A DNA stretch of 64,000 bases from Enterococcus_K sp051713825 (lineage in GTDB: Bacteria > Bacillota > Bacilli > Lactobacillales > Enterococcaceae). Made by a program: the position numbers and the translations under genes. The stretch's first letter is position 1; the number at the start of each line of letters is the position of its first letter. Of the stretch, positions 62,148-64,000 are shown in pieces. The DNA lies in the NCBI RefSeq assembly GCF_051713825.1, contig NZ_JBIOQR010000001.1, positions 1,178,001 to 1,242,000 on the forward strand. Direction: 5' to 3'. The notes under the pieces are model-generated. The model ran no database searches. It saw nothing but the letters and a program-made list of their open reading frames with translations, and had not been told where the DNA came from.

Positions 62148-64000
62148 ATGAAATTAAAGAGTAAATTACGTTCTTCATTATTAGTCGGAGGGGTTAGCCT
62201 GATCAGTCTTTTCTTTGGACAGACAGTTTCAGCCAATTCTATTGAAACCGATGTACAGAGTAATTCTATCGGTTATGGCACAATCGCTGAAAGAATTGAA
62301 GAGCAGAATTCAGTGATGGGGAGTAGTTTAGATCCGTATAAAGTCCTTGGTAGAGGGAAGATGGCACAGTCGCTAGGTGCAAATGACACCTCTTTACCTA
62401 GCAAGGATTTTATTGATGTCTCGTCATGGAATGGAGAGATTTCTGTAGATCAGTATAAGAAAATGAAATCTTATGGTGTGCGAGGAGTAGTTGTTAAATT
62501 TAGTGAAGGAACGACTTATCAAAGCCCTAAGAGGGGGACACAAGTTAAGAACGCGCAGAGTGCTGGCTTAACTGTTTCAGCCTATCACTATAGCCATTTT
62601 GCTTCTGAAGCTGCGGCAAAAAAAGAAGCGAATCATTTTGCTAATACATTAGATAGTGTAGGCGTAGCAAAAAATATTGTGGTTGTAAATGATGCTGAAG
62701 ATAACTCAATGGTAGCTGGTAATGTGACAAAAAACTCAGTTGCGTTTGCGAATACGTTAAAAGCAAGGGGCTACTCTAATGTCATCCACTATTCTATGGC
62801 ATCTTGGATTACTGGAGTAAATCCTAAGTTGAATCCAAGTACGTTAGGTAAAGCGAATATCTGGGTGGCGCAATATCCATATAAGCCTAGTAAAGATAAA
62901 TTAATGCATACGGGTTATGCAGCTTGGCAATGGGCTTCTGATATGACTTTCCCAAATGTTAATACGGCAATTGGTGGACAGTTCGATATCAATATGGACT
63001 ATTTAGGCCGATTCACGAATAACAAATATGATTCAATAAGCAAAGAGACAAAAACAAGTTTTAAAGCAAAAATAAAAGAAATAGAGATTTCTGATAAGCA
63101 TGGATTATGGGATGGTCTTTATAATACTCGCGAAGGAATAAGATATCTTGGAAAAGGAAGTAAGTTTGCTGGGAAAACCGTAACAATAGAAACAGTAGCG
63201 ACAACTAACAGATCTACTTATTGGAAATTCAAAGTAGCTGGACAAGTTTATTGGTTAGATGTGGCAGCTTTTACACCAGCACTAAATACGATTACCAAAT
63301 CAGAGTCAGTGAATTATAAAATAGTGATAAAAAGTAAAAACGAATCGAGTAAACAAGGTATATGGACTGCCCCATATAATACGACAGTAAGTAACAAAAA
63401 CTTAGGTAATGGTGGAAGTTATGCTGGCCAAAATGTCCGAGTCTCGCGTATAGTGACTTTGAATACAGGAATAACGTACTATGAATTTAAAGTTAACGGA
63501 AAAGTGATTGGCTGGCTTGATAAGAAAGCTTTCTACGAACCGACAATAGAAGAAGTTGTTACAAGTTATCGGGCAAAAATAAATAATGATGCAAAAAAAC
63601 AAGGGATTTGGAGTTCTCCATACAATACACAACCAGGTATTAAAGGTTATGGAAAAGGCAGCCAGTATGTTGGCAGAACAGTTAGCATCACACGTAAAGT
63701 AAAAACAACCCGATCTACCTACCTTGAAACGACATTAAATGGTAAAAAAGTATGGATGGACCAAAAGGCATTTACTCCCATACTGTATACAATAGATAAG
63801 TCAGAGAAAGTGGCATATCAGGTGGTCTTGAGACCAAAAAATGAGTCAAGTAAACAAGGATTATGGACAGCCCCGTGGAATACGACGATAGATGGTAGAT
63901 ATTTGGGTAATGGTGGGGCCTATGCTGGTAAAACTGTTCAAATTTCACGTATTGTGACTTTGAATACAGGAACTGTCTATTATGAGTTTGTGGTTAATGG
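62148..64000 (+). CDS. Secreted GH25 lysozyme with SH3/GW-like cell-wall repeats (partial, C-terminus outside window)
   Basis: 617 codons are visible and the frame stays open at the window end. AAAGGAG precedes the ATG. Signal peptide about residues 1-33 (SSLLVGGVSLISLFFGQTVS). GH25 muramidase domain about residues 83-295: catalytic region FIDVSSWNG, VKFSEGTTYQ, VVVNDAEDN, and the late AAWQWASDMTFPNV. Then at least four repeats of about 80 residues (KQGIWTAPYNT, LGNGGSYAGQ, VSRIVTLNTG), which resemble GW/SH3b modules binding teichoic acids. Likely an autolysin. Confidence 0.9.
   Translation, partial: MKLKSKLRSSLLVGGVSLISLFFGQTVSANSIETDVQSNSIGYGTIAERIEEQNSVMGSSLDPYKVLGRGKMAQSLGANDTSLPSKDFIDVSSWNGEISVDQYKKMKSYGVRGVVVKFSEGTTYQSPKRGTQVKNAQSAGLTVSAYHYSHFASEAAAKKEANHFANTLDSVGVAKNIVVVNDAEDNSMVAGNVTKNSVAFANTLKARGYSNVIHYSMASWITGVNPKLNPSTLGKANIWVAQYPYKPSKDKLMHTGYAAWQWASDMTFPNVNTAIGGQFDINMDYLGRFTNNKYDSISKETKTSFKAKIKEIEISDKHGLWDGLYNTREGIRYLGKGSKFAGKTVTIETVATTNRSTYWKFKVAGQVYWLDVAAFTPALNTITKSESVNYKIVIKSKNESSKQGIWTAPYNTTVSNKNLGNGGSYAGQNVRVSRIVTLNTGITYYEFKVNGKVIGWLDKKAFYEPTIEEVVTSYRAKINNDAKKQGIWSSPYNTQPGIKGYGKGSQYVGRTVSITRKVKTTRSTYLETTLNGKKVWMDQKAFTPILYTIDKSEKVAYQVVLRPKNESSKQGLWTAPWNTTIDGRYLGNGGAYAGKTVQISRIVTLNTGTVYYEFVVN

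Noticed and set aside
1..64000. Prophage, conjugative element, tRNA or rRNA genes.
   Set aside because: No integrase, phage structural, relaxase or RNA-gene sequence was recognised on either strand.

Overview
The window is low-GC Firmicute DNA, most likely Lactobacillales and probably Enterococcaceae (Enterococcus or Vagococcus type). This rests on gene content: an LPXTG/MucBP surface protein, liaFSR, a CDP-glycerol teichoic-acid cluster, a GH25 lysozyme with GW-type repeats, strong GGAGG ribosome binding sites, and IS110, IS30 and IS200 elements. The genus is an inference. No rRNA, tRNA, CRISPR array or prophage was seen.

Layout. 1-5.3 kb: a cut-off FtsX-type ABC permease and a 1307-residue sortase-anchored adhesin with 15 near-identical MucBP repeats, both on the minus strand. 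5.4-11 kb: small minus-strand accessory genes (two cysteine-rich KTR miniproteins, a DUF1307 lipoprotein, an MFS exporter with a WYL regulator, a TetR regulator). 11.3-13 kb: an intact IS110-family element. 13.4-25.4 kb: accessory region with three AraC regulators, DUF1062, an alkyltransferase-like protein, radical SAM, GNAT, VOC and DUF1697 proteins, plus a GntR/ABC (Ytr-like) operon whose ATPase gene is split by an IS30 element. 25.5-30.3 kb: a MalX-like PTS EIICB with an MBL-fold hydrolase, divergent from a DeoR regulator and an M24-like protein that lacks metal ligands. 30.5-32.6 kb: an ArsR-controlled YadG/YadH ABC exporter. 32.65-34.33 kb: a second, frameshifted IS110 copy, followed by a repeat-rich intergenic region with a triple 96-bp tandem repeat.

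35-64 kb is mostly conserved core: two GNATs, an M29 aminopeptidase, TetR, flavodoxin, map, a YihY protein, then a teichoic-acid/surface glycopolymer block (TagO-like, class C group II intron, TagB-like, TagA, a GT4-TagF fusion, an XcbB/CpsF-like protein, a GT-C membrane protein). After that come mltG, greA, liaFSR, a KtrA-like protein, a HesB-like protein, a GT2, a 2-hydroxyacid dehydrogenase, DUF1189, GtrA and sodA. An IS200 element and a secreted GH25 lysozyme with SH3/GW-like repeats, cut by the window end, close the region.

Common thread: cell envelope. The TagO-TagB-TagA-TagF block should build a glycerol-phosphate polymer, LiaFSR senses envelope stress, MltG trims peptidoglycan, the GT2/GtrA pair fits polymer or lipid glycosylation, and the lysozyme repeats probably bind the cell wall. 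The main non-genic signals are a modular dispersed intergenic repeat family (at least six copies), the two identical 1.68-kb IS110 units, the IS30 insertion flanked by a 13-bp direct repeat, the 96-bp tandem repeats, and translation-blocking hairpins at the starts of two transposase genes.
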